A stretch of DNA of 64,000 nucleotides from Acanthacorydalis orientalis (GCA_034766995.1 CM068313.1:53281275-53345274); one strand, 5' to 3'; shown: positions 1-11,819, numbered from the stretch's first letter. A program made the numbers and translations. Notes: generated by a model not told the origin, from the letters alone.

Positions 1-72
1 CAGCAAGTCGTACTTAAATTCAGCAAGTTTTTCCATAGATACAACATTTGTATGAGGACGTTCGATTGTTAG
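1..72 (-). mobile_element. mariner fragment at window edge
   Basis: Matches 10983-11050 closely (AGTCGTACTTAAATTCAGCA against AGTCGTACTTCAGTTCATCA). On the minus strand it encodes the ARPHT.VVS...L block after the second catalytic Asp. Confidence 0.6.
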
Positions 73-159
73 TGTGCTAAAGAATATCAGATTCCAATTT
101 AGTTTCGCTTAGTGTGGTTGAAATATGTGGTTTAAATGGAAATACATTTGTGAATTCGT

Positions 160-1126
160 GAATTGATTATTAGTTTAGGATCTGAAGGACAATCTTTGAG
201 GCAGATAGCAAAAACTGTCAAAAAGTCACAGTGCAATTGTAGTAAATAAATATAAAAAAAAACGAAAAACAATTGAAAATAGACCTCATTGTGGTCGATC
301 AAGAACATTAGAAAATGTACACAGACGAGCTAGTCTCAGAACTATACATGAAAATCCCAAAACAAGTGCACCTGAGCTCACAAACATGCTAAAAATGAAC
401 ACAAAATAGAAACTATACCCGAAACAGTAAGAAATATATTACCCAAAGCGGGATTTAAAGGACGTGTACCCAGAAAAAAGCCTTAAATTAGTAAGAAAAA
501 TAAAATACTATGATTAGAATTTGCGAAAGCACATGTTAATAAGCCTCTATGCTTTTGGAAATCAGTTCTGTTCGCTGATGAGTCGAAATTTAATATTTCT
601 GGCTCTGATGGAAGGATTATGGTATGGAGAAAAAAAACGAAGAGCTAAAAACTAAAAATTTGTGATCTACTGTTAAGCATGGTGGAGGAATATTCTAGTC
701 TGAGGGTCTATGAGTGCTTCAGAAGTTGGAAATTTGAAATTTATTGAAGGTACGGTGGACCAACACGTATATTTGGATATATTGAAGGAAAATTTAATAT
801 CTAGTGCCCAAAAACTCGAACTTGGGGAATCATTTATCTTCCAACAAGACAACGATCCCAAGCATACAGCACGGCGGGTCAAGGAATGGCTGATATATAA
901 TGTACCAAAACAACTTCATACACCCCCACAATCACCAGATATGAATCCAATAGAGCATTTGTGGGACGAAATAGGAAGAAGAATTAGAAAACATACCATT
1001 CGAAACAAAGAACAGTTAAAAGTTGTCATACAAGAAGAATGGAATTCCATCGATTCGGATGTAACAAATAAATTTATAAATCGAATGAAAAAACGAATGC
1101 TGGAGGGTGGTAAATGCAAAGGGTGA
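160..1126 (+). pseudogene. Tc1-type transposase
   Basis: The + strand holds LRQIAKTVKKSQCN (DNA-binding start), GRSRTLENVHRRASLRTIHE and NPKTSAPELTNMLKMNTK (frame changes), FAKAHVNKPLCFWKSVLFAD with ESKFNISGSDG (first catalytic Asp), then an open stretch 710-1126: GESFIFQQDNDPKHTARRVK, TPPQSPDMNPIEHLWDEIGR, with the second Asp and the Glu of a DD34E triad. It ends at a natural stop. The 5' half is broken by stops and frameshifts. Confidence 0.85.
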
Positions 1127-1390
1127 TTCAACAAGTTACTAATGTTTCAAAAAGACTAACACTATTCATATATTTTAATAAATAATTACTCTACCTATTA
1201 AGTGTATGGAGACTTTTTTGGGTTTCAAATACTGACTTTTGTTATTGTAACTTGTTTATTGGTTTTACTGTTTAATAATATAATATTTTCTTTGTGCTAC
1301 TCTCTTTATATGATTGCAAAATATATATGAGCTGCATATTTCCACAATAAATAAATTATTATGGTTATTACAAACAAAAAATTAAAATTA

Positions 1391-1424
1391 TCACAATTGT
1401 ATTCAGACTTTTTTGATCCAGTGT
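1391..1424 (+). repeat. Tc1 terminal repeat
   Basis: CACAATTGTATTCAGACTTT then TTTGATCCAGTG ends the element, followed by TA that merges into a (TA)n tract. A related AGTGTATGGAGACTTTTTTG at 1199 may be a subterminal direct repeat. The matching left end was not found; the element seems truncated at about 75-160. Confidence 0.65.
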
Positions 1425-1446
1425 ATATATATATATATATATATGG

Positions 1447-1622
1447 ATGATTTAATTTAGGCTTCCACATGAAGGTATTAAATTAGCACAAAAATTAAAA
1501 ATTTTTAATTAGTATTTTACCTCAGTACTAAAATACAATTAAACTGAAATACTTAAAAAAAATAACATGCTTTTTTAATTTTTCCGTGATTTTAATACTT
1601 TCATGTGTAAGCTTACATTGAA
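1447..1622. mobile_element. Foldback MITE, intact copy
   Basis: AATTTAGGCTTCCACATGAA with GGTATTAAA at the left pairs with the right end, whose reverse complement includes GCTTACACATGAAAGTATTA. The interior has a further inverted pair (AGTATTTTACCTCAGTACT against AATACTTAAAAAAAATAACA-type sequence). It sits between two (TA)n tracts. Same family as the split copy at 44393-45462. Confidence 0.75.
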
Positions 1623-1639
1623 TTACTATACATATATAT

Positions 1640-1697
<58 letters not shown>

Positions 1698-1849
1698 GTA
1701 TATATTGAGGTTATTATTGATAATATCTCACATGTAAATTTTATAATTCCTATTCGACATCGTTACAGTTTTCTAAATCGAGAGAATTTTAAATTCACAT
1801 GACACAACATTGGGAGCAAATATTTTGATTTTAATAATTAATTTATTTA

Positions 1850-2345
1850 ACTGAATTATCATGTTAGAGACATATATAACGATAAATATGACCCAGAACA
1901 GATGACAAAATGTACGATTACAACGATTGTACAGGAGAAAAAAAAACACAGCCGTAAAGTAGCCGTGACGCCGCGACGATTGCGTAACCCGATGTTTTGA
2001 AAATGAAATAAAAGGCGACCGGTGAATCGACTTCCATATATGGTCTTGGCCTTATTCCTTATATGGATAAATAGGCTGAGCGCGCTTGCCTTGCTGCAAT
2101 CGCACTCCACCGTCTCCGCATGACCGCATAAGCGATCAATCAGTGATTGAATAATATTCTCAGTAGAACATATGGTCGACGCCGACAATTAGGTTAATAG
2201 GCGACTCGCGATTTGACAATTATATTTCGGTGAATGAAATTAAAACGATGTGATTGACATTTAACCCTCCTCGTCGTCTGTGTACGTTTTTCTCTCTTTC
2301 ATCTGTATGTGCATATAAGCTCGTTAACTTGTCTTTATACGTTCT
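1850..2345. other. Non-transposon segment of higher G+C
   Basis: Contains ACGCCGCGACGATTGCGTAA, GCGCGCTTGCC and CGACGCCGACAATTAGG, unusual in this AT-rich window. No convincing coding frame, tRNA or repeat. It could be a regulatory element or a noncoding exon; I see no strong splice donor. Confidence 0.35.
2034..2066. promoter_or_regulatory. Pair of CArG boxes
   Basis: CCATATATGG (2034-2043) and CCTTATATGG (2057-2066) are both perfect CC(A/T)6GG serum response factor sites, 23 bp apart. GGATAAATAGG next to the second resembles an MEF2 site with one mismatch. The surrounding 1850-2345 is G+C-richer than its neighbours and shows no transposon. A link to the host gene 47 kb downstream is only inferred. 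Confidence 0.3.
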
Positions 2346-2694
2346 TAAGGAAAAAAAACATCACACGACGTGATGAAAATCAGATATGCAAATAATACTA
2401 ATTACTTCTAATTATTGAAAGCTAATTTGTTGTAATTACTTTAATGGCTGTTTGTACTGTACACCGTATAATCAATGTGGTTTATATGCAAAGTCATTTA
2501 TTATATACACACGAATACAACAGTATGAACATGTCATATACGTTACGGTATGTTTTTATTTTAGAACAAAGAAGAGTCTGGCAGCATTAATTTTTTTGTA
2601 TGAATCATTTAACACTAATTCGCCAAGACGAAATATATTATTGAATGTATGAATGCCCTTTTATAAAAGAGATGTTTTTTATGTACATTATGTA

Positions 2695-3711
2695 CAGTCG
2701 AGTCACTTTTTATGCGGTAAATACGTCCCATAGAAAACTGCATATAAAAAAATCGCACAAATAGTAAAGACATAAATTACAATTAGTGATTACAAATACT
2801 TAAATAATTAGGGATACATCCCATAATTATCTTCGACCGCTTAAAACCCAAGAAATGAGTTCAAATACATTCAAAATCGCATATAAAAGTTTATGAAAAT
2901 TCAGGAAGATGAGAATGTCTGAAAAATTCTTTAAAAAATCTGAAAGAAATTGATATAAAACTTAAATTTGTTTTAAAAATTAATTCATTTCATTTTATTG
3001 AAAAATAACAATTATTTTTACATTTTTTCATCAGAATTATCGTCGCTATCGGACAATGTTCGGCGCCATTTGCGAACTGCTGCGAAATCACTTTCATCAC
3101 TAGAAGTGATGGTCAGTGCATCAGATCTGCATGGTAAAGACAATGGTTTTTCACAAAGAGAATTAGCGCCAACTTCGTCCTCGTTCTGTGTCTAATTTTT
3201 TCCTCTGACAATGTAATCAGTGATTAAACTTTAGGGTGATGATTTTACTAATTTTTTATGTAGTTCGCGATAACCAGACATACAATTCTTCAGCTCACAT
3301 CACAGAATTGCAGACTTGTTCGGAATTTTTGTCATGAACAAGATAATGATTTTTCAATTTATTGCAAAGATGGAGACCTTCTCGAATCATATTTGCAGTG
3401 AGGGGGATAGGTTCTTTTTTCGCTTCACTATCGTTTCCTGAATCTTCGACGATATCAAAAGTTATACCAATAATATCATCATCATTCAAGGGATTATCCA
3501 CAAGCAGTTCATCGACATTAATCTGGCTACAGATATCAAAACCTTCTCCACGAATTTCATCTATCAAAGTAATGATTTCAGTTGATAATGTCGAGGTTTG
3601 AATGGCTGCACTGTTTGCAACACATCCAGGCCAAGATGCTTTCCAGCAGGAATTTAAAGTTTGTGGTCTTATTTTAGCCATAGCAGATGAAACATGATTT
3701 ACACAGTGCAA
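2695..3711 (-). pseudogene. Tigger/pogo-type transposase C-terminus and 3' end
   Basis: The minus strand frame 3711-3295 starts MHCVNHVSSAMAKIRPQTLN then SCWKASWPGCVANSAAIQTS, with EIITLIDEIRGEGFDICSQI and an acidic tail, the pattern of Tigger/jerky transposase C-termini. The terminal repeat CAGTCGAGTCACTTTTTATG (2695, preceded by TA) is shared with 41305. The DDE core and N-terminal DNA-binding domains are missing. Confidence 0.75.
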
Positions 3712-3767
3712 AATAGAAAATTTTTTAAAAAATATGATATTTTAAATAATTTTTAGACAACAAGCAG

Positions 3768-3815
<48 letters not shown>

Positions 3816-3937
3816 ACAGTGAAACCCCAAATTTGTATGAAATATGCACCGCATAACTTCAAAACCACATTAAAAAGATACGCACAAAAACTCGATTGTA
3901 TTAAAATATGTTTGTATTCTTTAATGGTATCAAATTT

Positions 3938-4097
3938 GGGGGCTTTGCTTTTTGCTCTCTGCGCTCACCAAACCCTGAGCTTGCTGCACACACCCTCGTG
4001 TCAATTATAAGTATTTACATGTAACCGAATGAAACAATAAACATATTTGAGTATCATAGAAAACTCCTCCCAAATAAATAAGTCGACGTCATGGATT

Positions 4098-4098
<1 letters not shown>
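3938..4098 (+). repeat. (TA)n-embedded repeat family, internally deleted copy
   Basis: It runs GGGGGCTTTGCTTTTTGCTC, CTGCGCTCACC, GTCAATTATAAGTATTTACA, then joins AACATATTT directly to GAGTATCATAGAAAACTCC and AAATAAATAAGTCGACGTCA. AACATATTT occurs twice in the longer copy at 37778-38048, so the deletion may have arisen between those short repeats. A separate small hairpin (AACCCCAAATTTG against CAAATTTGGGGGC) precedes it at 3822-3940. Confidence 0.7.
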
Positions 4099-4160
<62 letters not shown>

Positions 4161-4221
4161 ATTTATACATATATATATATATGTATATATATATATATGT
4201 ATATATACATGTATATTTATG

Positions 4222-4255
<34 letters not shown>

Positions 4256-4287
4256 CATGTATATTTATGTATATATACATGTATATT

Positions 4288-4343
<56 letters not shown>

Positions 4344-4363
4344 CATGTATATTTATGTATATT

Positions 4364-4432
<69 letters not shown>
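4099..4432. repeat. Long (TA)n microsatellite
   Basis: About 330 bp of TA repeats with ACATGTATATTTATG interruptions, between two pieces of the (TA)n-embedded repeat family. Confidence 0.98.
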
Positions 4433-4435
<3 letters not shown>

Positions 4436-4575
4436 GTATGTTTATATAATCATTATCGCAGACAGATTGCAGCGTTATTATTTTATACATGAGATAAATA
4501 TCTTTGGGTACCATTGAAACCTCAAACTCATGAATGAATAAGTGACGTCATCAATTTTTGTGTGGATAATTTTGA
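4436..4575 (+). repeat. (TA)n-embedded repeat family, second-half copy
   Basis: Contains ATAATCATTATCGCAGACAG, TTTGGGTACCATTGAAACCTC and TGTGTGGATAATTTTGATTT (with short gaps), matching the second half of the family. A 330-bp (TA)n tract separates it from the copy at 3938-4098, and another (TA)n follows. Confidence 0.7.
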
Positions 4576-4578
4576 TTT

Positions 4579-4611
<33 letters not shown>

Positions 4612-4933
4612 AAGATAGATGAACAGAAAAACTAACGACCATTTAAACTCCAAATAAACATATTTAATATCCAGGCTTATTTTCTTAAGAACTTGTTTTA
4701 GTTTAAAAATATTATTTTAATAATTCATATTTTCTGTAAATAAAAATAAGTTATATATTTAAAGTGTACATCTTATTTTTATTTTGAATACTTGTCCATC
4801 ACACAAAAAAGAAATTTATTTTATGTATCCAAATTTTATTATTTTTCATAATTAATATTTTAATGTGTAAGCAAAATGAAAACACAGGATGTTATATATA
4901 AAATATGATGATTTAAAATAATATATATATATA

Positions 4934-6100
4934 AACCGGATACGTATTTCGCCATATTCGTTTAGTGAATATTTTTTTTCGATAGGTTATAGGTTTCTAC
5001 TGATTCACCTTAGTTATGTTTATAAGTATATTTTGACATCCTCTTGTCGAATATTACATTGATATGGATAGACACTATCTCTGAAAATCTCAACTAAAAC
5101 GTAGCTTGTCATGTAAAGTAAAAACTAAATTTCTGTACAATCATTCAATATTATTAAAACTCACATTTGTTTATTATGTTAATAAAAAACCGGCTTATTT
5201 TATTACGCAGAAGACATGTACATACATTAACTTAATTTGTCCGATAACGTGGAAGAGTTTGCTTTTTTATTTTTTAATTTGCTTAAATAAATATTTACAT
5301 CTTTAGTGTTCGAACATCAATCAAGTTATATCTTTATTTAAATTTAAATTCAATTATGAAATACCTTGATTTAGGGTGTTTATTTAAAAAAATATATAAC
5401 TATTTTATTTTTTTCAATTTTGCATCTCGTGTGTAAAATTATAAAGAAAATATGAAAGTTAAGGATTATAAAACAATTTTGTTAAAGTATTATGATTTTG
5501 TTTGTTTCTTTTCCTTTAGATAATTATTTTTTTTCTTTCTTGCTATCGATTTCGTCTGTTCAGACAAAAACAATATTAAAAAACTTAATATACTAGAATA
5601 TTTACAAAAATTCAAGCATAAATCGAACAATAGATTGCTGAATAAGTAAATGAATATTGAAAAAAATGTCTATATTCCATCTCTTAGAATACAAAAAAAC
5701 ACATTAGAACAGTGTAGAAAAATACACAATTGAACCTAAATCTGGCGTAAAAATCTCCATCGACAACCAGCAACGGATCTTTATGGATGCAAATGAAGCT
5801 TAAGCCACAGGGCCCCGCTTTTTAAGGCCCTCTCAATGAACAAAAATTAAAAAAATGCATTCTGCAAATAAATCGAACATTTCAAAAGCAAATATTGAAA
5901 CCCCTGATTGTTAAATTACCATTGTTGTACAATTTTGTCATTTGAATTCGATTGAATTTATAGCGATTATAGTAGTCAGGAATAAATATTGAAGAAATAA
6001 ATATTTTTTTACGATTTAAATAAACGAAGTAGAACCGAATTATTAAAGGATGGTAGAAAGTTTTGTGTTGAAGTAACCAATAGTATCCTTTTTCCATATT
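4934..6100. other. AT-rich stretch, nothing recognised
   Basis: Only short frames rich in Phe, Ile, Asn and Lys. No RNA gene, terminal repeat or conserved domain seen. Confidence 0.5.
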
Positions 6101-6104
6101 TTTA

Positions 6105-6240
6105 GTTCTTTTGCCCCTCTTTCACTTCATTTATTCTCAGTATATCTATTTTGTATCTCTCTATCGCTTCTATCATTTCTAATTCCTTACCCGTCACTGT
6201 TCGTATGTTCCATGTTCCAATTCTCAAATCCTTGTTCAAA
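6105..6240 (-). pseudogene. LINE endonuclease N-terminal fragment
   Basis: The minus strand encodes NKDLRIGTWNIRTVTGKELE followed by MIEAIERYKIDIL, like the start of apurinic-type endonuclease domains in non-LTR retrotransposons (KIGTWNVRTL....ERY.LDILGLSE). It is about 45 codons long, with no further retrotransposon sequence adjacent. Confidence 0.65.
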
Positions 6241-6274
6241 TTCTTTGTCTTCTTCGTCGTATCTGTCCATTTCT

Positions 6275-6560
6275 GAGGGTCCTTATTCTACTTACATCAT
6301 AAGTTTTCGCAAGCAATCGATGAGCTTCAGCTGCACTTTTTTTCAAATGAAAGTAGTGTAGAAATACACAGCGGAAAAACAACTCATCGCGTTTCATTTT
6401 AATTCGATAGAAAATCACTTGTGTAAACAAAGGATAGTGTCTGATAACTGAATTTTAGTGGGAAATGTTCATACTTCAAAATGACATAAGTGACATCTGT
6501 CACTGTCCACACAGACACACTTAGAGACATCTACACGTGAACAGCGGCTTTCAATGCAAT
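6275..6560 (-). pseudogene. mariner 5' fragment
   Basis: The minus strand gives MKRDELFFRCVFLHYFHLKK followed by SAAEAHRLLAKTYDV (6400-6290), the first helix-turn-helix of a mauritiana-like mariner transposase. The sequence up to ~6560 matches 54395-54550, where the same start belongs to a longer mariner relic. Confidence 0.7.
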
Positions 6561-6800
6561 CTCCTATTAATGAAGTATATTCTTACATGAATTCTCTTAT
6601 GTAAGAATATATTTTTAATTTTTTGTTCTGAACCTACTTTATCAGTGTAATTATATAAAATCAAACAGAAAAATATTTTATTCTTAATTTTAATACAGCT
6701 GAAATTTATAAAGAAACTCTTTGTTATTTTAGTAATCGTTAAATTAATTATTATTTAATTTTTTTACTCTAATTTTTTATGAATTTTTATGATATTAATA

Positions 6801-6854
6801 TATTTTTTTCTTTCAGGTAAGAAACGACCAGTTAATAATTAAAATATGGTAAGA
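6801..6854 (+). other. Candidate recursive splice site
   Basis: A polypyrimidine tract ending TTTTTTTCTTTCAG is immediately followed by GTAAGA, so an acceptor and a donor meet at 6816/6817. A second donor-like ATG|GTAAGA lies 32 nt downstream (6848/6849). This is the form of ratchet sites in long insect introns. The direction agrees with the host gene at 49571-64000. Use is not shown. Confidence 0.35.
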
Positions 6855-7545
6855 TCAATTTAAACCTTTCTATTAAATTTTACATGATATATTTTTTTTA
6901 ACCCGATCGGTGGTTAAATATATTTTATATGCTAGCGTTGAAAAATTGTGCTACCACTGCATCAAGCATAGTAACATGCGTTAAATATAATGGAGCTAGT
7001 GATTTTTTTATTGTACAATCATACATTTTTAAAATATTAGTTTGGTTTTTACGGCGGAAAAATTATATAAAATGAAGTGATTTTTGATTATGTTAATTAT
7101 TTTAATACATACATACATCTATAATAGAAAAATAACCAAAAAAAATCTCAAAAAATTTCTAAAATTAAGACAATAGAAATATGATTAATAGAGTAAAGAT
7201 ATTTCTTTACTAATAATAATAATGATCATTAAATTATATCTAATTTTTTTATGCCTATGTATTCTGATTAAATATTTCATCAAAATTCAAATATTTATTA
7301 TTTAATTAGGAGTATATCATTAAAATTTTAAATATAGAAGTATCTGCGAAGATATATAACAATAATATCTTTTTTACATGTTTGAAATTGTCGAATGAAT
7401 GTTCTTTTTTTAAGAAAGAGAAAGTAGAAGTTCCACTTTTTTAACCACAGAATGATTTATGACATATAAATAACAATTTTACGTTTGTCCTTTGAATAAA
7501 AATATACTTTTTTCCTGTTTTTATATCTTTGTGGAGTAATTATAT

Positions 7546-7552
7546 TTGTATA

Positions 7553-7615
<63 letters not shown>

Positions 7616-7665
7616 GTATATATATGTATATATACTCGTATATATATATATATATATATATAGAT

Positions 7666-7698
<33 letters not shown>

Positions 7699-7740
7699 GA
7701 TTTATATATATATATAGAGAGAGAGAGAGAGAAAGAAAGA
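7546..7740. repeat. (TA)n followed by (GA)n
   Basis: TA repeats with TATAGATTTATA variants, then GAGAGAGAGAGA and GAAAGAAAGA. Confidence 0.95.
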
Positions 7741-7841
7741 CCCAAATAAATGTATACACACGTTAACGTACAAAATATCTCCCTAAAAGCTATTACTAAA
7801 ATTATAAAGACATTAAGTGGTCGCTGAGTCATGTTTGATAT

Positions 7842-8640
7842 CTACAATGGCAACACATGCTCAAAGTGGTTACCATCCAAGCCGTCCAGACACTTCTGAT
7901 TTCGATGAACTATTACAAGAGCAACGTTGGTTAAAGTGTCCATTGTGATTGCTGCGCACGACATTTCGACTTTCCGCAATCTACTGTATTCTTCGATCAG
8001 AGTCGTCTTCATAAATAGCATGTAACATTCTTGGGATCTAAACTTTTCCATTTTTCTCTCTTAAGAATACTTTGTATGCTTGATCTGTTAATTCCAGTCT
8101 GACGTGCACATTTTTTGGCGGATTCTTGTGGCGAGCGTGTAGACTATTCCAACACCATAACCGATGTAGTAGAACTTGTTTCTGTGCGAGACTTCCCGGA
8201 TATTTACTTATGCACATCACAGACTGTATCATCGATTTCAAATTTATCACGAATACGTGCAATTGCCAGGCTCGACCCTATGGCACTACGGCAAACTCAC
8301 TTGCCCTACACTTCACTAGCGCCTCTATCGGCTGGATGAGGACGATCTCGCCGCGTAAAGCATCGGAAAATATAGCTTGTGTCATAGGCCTGTTCAGGCG
8401 TGTTGGAAGTTTTATTGCAAAGTCACGTCGCCATTGTTGTACTTCGTATACATTCTCAAATTGAAAATACCGCTTCAAAACGGTCTTGCTATTCTCGAAC
8501 GACAACTACCATTTTGTCTGACTGTTCTGCCTATCGCATCATGTCCATGCTACTCGTCTCGCGATCTTGGCAAGCTCTGTGCACACTGGTTGTGGCGGCG
8601 CTAGTAGTAGCTCCTTATTTTTGAGCGCGAGTTTTAAAAA
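7842..8640 (-). pseudogene. DUF4817-type (Tc1/mariner-related) transposase, ends only
   Basis: The minus strand N-terminal part (8510-8278) reads VLKRYFQFENVYEVQQWRRD, FAIKLPTRL, a helix-turn-helix often annotated DUF4817. It continues (8275-8040) with RIRDKFEIDDTVCDVHK, SGKSRTETSSTTSVMVLE, RQTGINRSSIQSILKREKWK. The C-terminal tail (8035-7842) reads AAITMDTLTNVALVIVHRNQ then KCLDGLDGNHFEHVL and a stop, the standard end of this family. The catalytic middle is absent. A likely 5' terminus is GTGTACATTTTTTTGAACAC with CTCTGTA (9750-9776). Confidence 0.75.
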
Positions 8641-8926
8641 TTCTTGTTACCCAAATACACATTATTTCACTTACATAATGTGTTTCATCCGCGTGGACAC
8701 TAAAGAGACTCAACTTTGTTTCACTTTTTTCAAAATTACACTGGGAGACAACACATATTTTCTTTTGAGACAATTTTTTACTAAACAAAAACGACAAACG
8801 TTATATATTTAGGTTAGTTTGTTTACATTTTCAAAGAATGAGCGCGACAAGAACGAACAGCGGAGTAAGAGAGAGGTCAGAGAACAATATATTGGTAGTG
8901 TCGCCTGGTGCTGTTTACATTCCTTA

Positions 8927-9170
8927 TGTCTGGTTTACACTAAGATAGTAAGCTGTATAGTACGGTAGTTGAGTGCGTACTATCCCGTTACTAGTATAAT
9001 GTAAACACTTTGGGATAGTGCAAGTAGAGTACTAAAAATAGTAGCGAGTAGAGTAGATAGGACATATGGAATAGTACACTCTTCTATCCTCTTTTCCCAC
9101 CACAGAAGAGGTCTAGAGAAAATGCAGGCTAGTAAACTCTACCGCTTACTATCCAAAAGTAAATCAGGTA
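8927..9170. mobile_element. Harbinger-type MITE, copy 1
   Basis: Left TGTCTGGTTTACACTAAGAT and right end with reverse complement CCTGATTTACTTTTGGATAG are inverted, followed by TAAGC(T/G)GTA. It is flanked by TTA at 8924-8926 and 9171-9173, a 3-bp duplication as made by PIF/Harbinger elements. The interior has repeated TAGAGTA/GAGTAGAG motifs and no coding. Confidence 0.8.
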
Positions 9171-9173
9171 TTA

Positions 9174-9572
9174 GGCCTGGTTTACATTAGGATAGTCAGC
9201 GGTAGAGTACGGTGCAGAGTACTAGCATAATGTAAACACTTTGGGATATTGAAAGTAGAGCTAGTAGTGAGTAGAGTAGAGTGGACAGCACATGTGGAAA
9301 AGTACGCTCTACTAGCCTCTTCTCTTCACGACAAATTTACCGCAATTATTGCAGTAGAGTCGAGTAGTCGGGCACGAAATGTCTATTTACAAGTTTTGTT
9401 TTTATTTATGGAGGTTGGTGATTGGTTGTTTTAAACTTGAAACTAAACTCTTCTCTACCAAACCACTAGTTTTGTGTAAACGGACTAAACTGTAGATGCT
9501 AGTAGAGTAAACGTTTAGAAAAAAAGTGGGCTAGTATACTCGACCGCTTACTATCCTAATATAAATCAGCCC
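9174..9572. mobile_element. Harbinger-type MITE, copy 2
   Basis: Left GGCCTGGTTTACATTAGGAT and right end (reverse complement GGGCTGATTTATATTAGGAT) form inverted repeats of about 37 bp, continuing AGT.AGCGGT.GAGTA. It is flanked by TTA (9171-9173 and 9573-9575). It shares the middle TTA with copy 1, so the two stand in tandem in the same orientation. Confidence 0.85.
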
Positions 9573-9776
9573 TTAACCAGAGAAATGTATTGGCAGTATA
9601 AGAGAGTAGTACTCGTAAAGGGCGAATCGTATAGTGGCTCTAGCATTCGTGTGATTAACGACATTTTTTGAGAAAGCATCGTACTACATATTACTGCTGT
9701 AATTCGATTCAACAATGAAGAAAGTCCATAAATAACCTCAATTAAAGTGTGTGTACATTTTTTTGAACACCTCTGT

Positions 9777-10695
9777 ATGTCTTTAATTTAAATTTTTCAG
9801 CTATTGAATAGTATTTAATGTTTAGAAGTGATCAATAAATAAAGTAATAGGATATTCAGTATTTTTTAATCTTAGACATTTTTTCTTTAAACTGTTCTTA
9901 TAAAATGAATATCAATTATTAATAATAAATATATGAAATAAAATATGTTTATTATATGTAAATAGATTTTGTTCTTATAAATACCGAACTGTTATTAATA
10001 GTAAGTGAAAAAAAGTTGTTAAAAAAATAGGTCAGTTATGATATTACTAAATTGAACCATACGTAGGTTCTAAGTATAAAAACCCACATATAATTTAACA
10101 TTTTTACATATTTGTAATTCTATCTGCCGTAAATTACAAGAAAATAATGTTTAATGTCGTTTTATAATTATAGCTCTGAACGTATCGCATACAGATTTCA
10201 AAAATAAAATTTAATTGAAATATTTTCTTAACGAGAATAAATAAACCGTGCTGTTATTTAAATTGAAAATTGAAATTTCAACATGGTGTGTTTCGCAAAG
10301 TGTTTAATAAATATCATAAATTATAATTGTATGTTTGCACACCTGTGATCTAAATTATGACTAGTCTTGACATTCTTTGTCATTTTTTACCATCTGAGTA
10401 TCTGGTCTTTACTACTCGAATAGTTTCTGTAAGAATAGTTTCTACGGGTAGATTTTACAGACTCGAAAACAAGACAAAAAGAAAGCTTTTAATATTCATC
10501 TCAAGATAGGAGGGTACGTGCTGAAATTAGTAGTGGACATAGATATTCAAATGATCCAAAGAAGGAAGAGCATCAGAACAATACAATGATTACTAGCCTA
10601 CTGGTTTTAATAAGACTGAATATTTAAATTTAAAACTAACTGTTTTCTAGTAAATCAAACGTTTTCTCATAAATAGGAGATTAATAGTCAAAGAG
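9777..10695. other. AT-rich stretch, nothing recognised
   Basis: No frame above about 60 codons and no repeat partner in this window. Confidence 0.5.
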
Positions 10696-10699
10696 ACAT

Positions 10700-11640
10700 G
10701 AGGGTGATTTAAAAAATTCGCGGCTTGACTATGGAGTAATATAACTTGTTACTAAATTACTTTTATTTTTCAATATGGTCCCGCTGAACTTCAATGTACT
10801 TCATTCATTGGTGATGCAGTACTTTTATGCCGTCCCAAAAAACCTTTCGTGGAGGTCCTTTAGCAATTTACTGTTTTACCAGTTCTTCATCTGACGTAAA
10901 TCACCTACCACCAAAGACTTTTTTATATTTTGGGAATAGATGAAAATCTAAGGAGGGAAAACTGGAGAATATGCTGGATGGGGAAGTAAGTCGTACTTCA
11001 GTTCATCAAGTTTTTTTATAGATACAACACTTGTATAGGGACGTGCGTTATCCTGATAGAAATTGATTTTTTCTTTGATAAACCTGTTTTTTTCTCACGA
11101 ATTGTTTGGTCGAATCGACCCAAAACATTAGCATAATACTCTCCTGTTATCGTTTAACCATTTAAAAGGTAGTCAATTAGCAAGGTCTCTTTACTATCAT
11201 AAAAAATTGAAGCCATAACTTTTCCATCGAATAAAACTGATTTTGCTCTTTTTGGCGGCAGAGAATCACCATATTTCCATTTCTTTGATTCTTATTTTGA
11301 CTCTGGTGTGTAATAGTGAATTCAAGTCTCATCTGTAGTCACAAATCGCCGGATAAAGTTAGTCGTATCCCTCTTAAATCGATCCAGATAGTATTGGGAA
11401 ATTTGTACTCGAATGCGTTTATGTTCAATTGTCAGAAAACGCTGCACCCATCGGGCCAATAATTTTTTCATACCTAAATCTTCTGTTAGGATGTAATACA
11501 CGCGTTCGTCTGAGACATCCACAACCTTAGCAATTTCGGACACCTTCAATCGCCGATCCTATAAGACAACATCATGCACTTTGTAGATGATTTCTTCTGT
11601 TGTTGCAGTTTTCAGACATCCACTTTGATCTGTTTTTTGA
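10700..11640 (-). pseudogene. mariner transposase relic
   Basis: The minus strand gives VSEIAKVVDVSDERVYYILT and LGMKKLLARWVQRFLTIEHK (11540-11420), RFVTTDETWIHYYTPESK (11350-11300; first catalytic Asp retained), KWKYGDSLPPKRAKSVLF, TITGEYYANVL and then increasingly decayed sequence to about 10760. Window positions 1-72 carry another copy of the stretch at 10983-11050. Stops and frameshifts throughout. Confidence 0.8.
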
Positions 11641-11741
11641 AAACATGGTATAATCTCAGTACATATTAAATATTATTTTTGAATATAAAATCTCGCTATA
11701 TACTTCTTTCACTCATTTTACAAATATTCTGTATACACTGT

Positions 11742-11742
11742 G

Positions 11743-11778
<36 letters not shown>

Positions 11779-11779
11779 T

Positions 11780-11819
<40 letters not shown>

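Noticed and set aside
4047..4449. Long Ile/Tyr-rich open frames here and at 7457, 11679, 37552, 38150 and 43900
   Set aside because: They are frames through (TA)n repeats, open on both strands and in several frames, with no other coding signal.
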